Source: Chloroflexota bacterium (GTDB taxonomy: Bacteria > Chloroflexota > Limnocylindria > Limnocylindrales > CSP1-4). From it: DNA of 6,651 nucleotides. Below, one piece after another: positions 5,319 through 6,651 of the stretch. The notes below the pieces were generated by a model. The model was not told where the DNA came from, searched no databases, and saw only the letters and a list, made by a program, of their open reading frames with translations. The position numbers were made by a program, and so were the translations under genes. Each line of letters begins with the position of its first letter. Positions within the stretch are counted from its first letter, which is position 1. The stretch is from contig JAJYMP010000172.1 in the NCBI GenBank assembly GCA_021786915.1, forward strand, positions 1 through 6,651, in the 5' to 3' direction.

Positions 5319-6329
5319 ATGCCAGTCACGATCGGCGACGTCGCACGCAAGGCCGGCGTCGGGCGTGGGACCGTGAGCCGGGTCCTGAACAGCAAGCCCA
5401 ACGTCGATCCGGAGACGCGCGCCCGGGTTCAAGCCGTGATCGACGAGCTGGACTTCGTCCCGAGCGCGGCCGCGCGGCGCCTGTCGCTGGGCCGCTCGCA
5501 GACAGTGGGCGTGGTGGTGCCGTTCCTCACGCGGCCGTCCGTGGTGGAGCGCCTGCGGGGCATCGAGCTGTCGCTCGTCGCCGCGGGCCTCGACATGATC
5601 ACGATGAACGTCGAGTCGGCGGAACGCCGCGACGCGGTGCTGCGGACGATCGCCCGGCCCGAGCGCATCGACGGGCTGATCCTGATGTCGATCACGCCCC
5701 ACGAGGAGGAGTTGGCCCGGATCCAAGCCACGGGCCTGCCGCTCGTGCTGCTGGACGCCCACCACCGAAGCGTGCCCCGGGTCGTGATGGACGACGTTGA
5801 CGGGGGCCGGATCGCCGCCCGCCACCTGCTTGAGCTCGGCCACCGCCGCCTCGGATTCATCGGCGACGTCCCGCGGCCGGGATTCGGCTTCTCGTCGAGC
5901 CGGCTCCGCCTCCGCGGCGTGGAGCAGGCGCTCCGTGAGGAGGGGCTCGCGATCCGGAGCGACCACCTCGGGCTCGCCGAGCACTCGCGGCCGAGCGCCC
6001 GCACCTCCGCGGCGGCGATCCTCACCAGGCCCGATCGCCCGACCGGCATCGTCGTGGCGTCCGACACCGAGGCGATTGGCGTGCTCGAGGCGGCGTCGGC
6101 CCTCGGGCTCGAGGTGCCGGGCGACCTCTCGGTGATCGGCTACGACGATGTCGAGGCGGCCGACTTCGTGGGGCTCACCACGATCCACCAGCCCCTGACC
6201 GAGAGCGGCGAGCGTGCGGTGGCGCGCCTCGAGGCGCTGATCGCGGGCAACGACGAAGGCCCGATGCGCGAGGTGATGCCGGTCTCGCTCGTGGTGCGTC
6301 GGACGACGGGGCGGCCGCGCGAGGCGTGA
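5319..6329 (+). CDS. LacI-family transcriptional regulator
   Basis: This 336-residue protein has the full LacI/GalR layout and normal length. The helix-turn-helix covers TIGDVARKAG to TVSRVLN (residues 4-24). The residues aligned with LacI Tyr17-Gln18, which choose operator bases, are R16 and G17. The hinge helix SAAARRLSLG (49-58) carries L55, the leucine expected to insert into the operator's central CG. The sugar-binding core (about 61-336) includes GVVVPF, PLVLLD (141-146), IVVASD (244-249), VIGYDDVEAADF (272-283) and TTIHQP (287-292); D249 and D276 are typical effector-pocket positions. ATG 5319 is preceded by GGAGG only 4 nt away, a tight spacing, and the N-terminus fits the family exactly. 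It faces the transport operon and probably represses it and itself through O1 and O2. The effector is unknown, perhaps the imported sugar or a breakdown product. Confidence 0.95.
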   Translation: MPVTIGDVARKAGVGRGTVSRVLNSKPNVDPETRARVQAVIDELDFVPSAAARRLSLGRSQTVGVVVPFLTRPSVVERLRGIELSLVAAGLDMITMNVESAERRDAVLRTIARPERIDGLILMSITPHEEELARIQATGLPLVLLDAHHRSVPRVVMDDVDGGRIAARHLLELGHRRLGFIGDVPRPGFGFSSSRLRLRGVEQALREEGLAIRSDHLGLAEHSRPSARTSAAAILTRPDRPTGIVVASDTEAIGVLEAASALGLEVPGDLSVIGYDDVEAADFVGLTTIHQPLTESGERAVARLEALIAGNDEGPMREVMPVSLVVRRTTGRPREA

Positions 6330-6340
6330 GCCTGCGCCTC
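6321..6340. terminator. Weak hairpin at the end of the LacI-family gene
   Basis: GAGGCG (6321-6326) and CGCCTC (6335-6340) form a 6-bp stem with an 8-nt loop across the LacI stop codon. It sits by the 33-bp gap between convergent genes, where a bidirectional terminator is expected. No T-run follows on either strand, so a terminator role is doubtful. Confidence 0.22.
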
Positions 6341-6362
6341 CGCTCCCTGGCCGCGCCTCGGC

Positions 6363-6651
6363 TCAGAAGGGCGTGGAGCACCACGGCTCGTCGGCGGTGC
6401 GGAAGAGCGCGTCAGCCTCGGAGAGGGCGCCCGCCCGGTGCTCGTCGACGCCCGTCATGCGGACCGCGTCGCGCAGGCGGGTCCCGCCCAGGTAGGCCGC
6501 GCCCAGCGCGGCGACGGGCAGGGTGAGGTCGGGCGAGGCGTCCGTCGGCCGGCAGGTGGCGCCATCGGGGCTCGCGTCGAGGCGCCAGCTCCGCGTCCCG
6601 CCCCACGGCTCCTCGTCGATCACCTCCAGCACGACGCTCCCGGCCCGCTCG
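6363..6651 (-). CDS. Eis-like GNAT N-acetyltransferase, C-terminal fragment (5' end beyond window)
   Basis: About the last 95 residues are present; the reading frame is open to the right edge, so the start lies outside. The segment resembles the SCP2-like C-terminal domain of Eis-family acetyltransferases: SVVLEVID, then a W.GG...W.L strand, C and TDASPDLTLPVAALGAAYLGG, a DALFRT motif and a final EPWCSTPF. In mycobacterial Eis the carboxylate of the terminal phenylalanine takes part in catalysis, and a terminal Phe is kept here. Eis enzymes acetylate amines, including aminoglycosides in some species, but the acetyl-CoA domain is not visible and the substrate cannot be inferred. It converges on the LacI-family gene with a 33-bp gap, so it is not in the sugar operon. 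Confidence 0.78.
   Translation of the reverse strand, partial: ERAGSVVLEVIDEEPWGGTRSWRLDASPDGATCRPTDASPDLTLPVAALGAAYLGGTRLRDAVRMTGVDEHRAGALSEADALFRTADEPWCSTPF

Noticed and set aside
5136..6188. Open minus-strand frame of 350 codons opposite the LacI-family gene
   Set aside because: It is antisense to a textbook LacI protein and would cross the divergent promoter region and both operators; the translation shows no domain.

Overview
The window is GC-rich, densely coded bacterial DNA with strong Shine-Dalgarno sites and short intergenic gaps. A Tat-like lipoprotein signal followed by a long Ala/Ser/Pro linker, and an Eis-type acetyltransferase, fit an actinobacterium or a high-GC member of the Chloroflexota. 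The sequence alone cannot settle which.

Layout. Positions 1-5119 hold five minus-strand genes that read like one sugar-utilisation operon. In transcription order they are an ABC solute-binding lipoprotein (5119-3698), two CUT1-type permeases (3570-2635 and 2619-1786), a short GH32/GH68-like beta-fructosidase (1688-717) and an amylosucrase-like GH13 enzyme that runs off the left edge (717 to below 1). Positions 5120-5318 are a divergent regulatory region with two near-identical LacI-type operator-like palindromes. A LacI-family regulator is read rightward from 5319 to 6329. Convergent to it, from 6363 off the right edge, lies the C-terminal end of an Eis-like N-acetyltransferase, probably unrelated to the operon.

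How the genes probably work together. The binding protein and permeases would import a sugar. The two downstream enzymes have no visible signal peptide (the second is incomplete at its C-terminus) and belong to families that act on sucrose or related fructosides, so sucrose or a short fructo-oligosaccharide is the best substrate guess. The GH32-like enzyme would hydrolyse it. The amylosucrase-like enzyme could hydrolyse it or build alpha-glucan from its glucose half. The LacI protein would repress the operon, and possibly itself, until the sugar or a derivative binds. No transport ATPase gene is visible, so it lies outside the window or is a shared MsmK/MsiK-type subunit.

The most unusual points are a possible small ORF and strong GC hairpin just upstream of the GH32-like gene, an apparent in-frame insertion in the amylosucrase barrel, the mixed GH32/GH68 motifs of the fructosidase, and the paired operators. 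I see no RNA gene, CRISPR array, insertion sequence or integrase. This is a well-formed carbohydrate operon, not clearly a new type of system.
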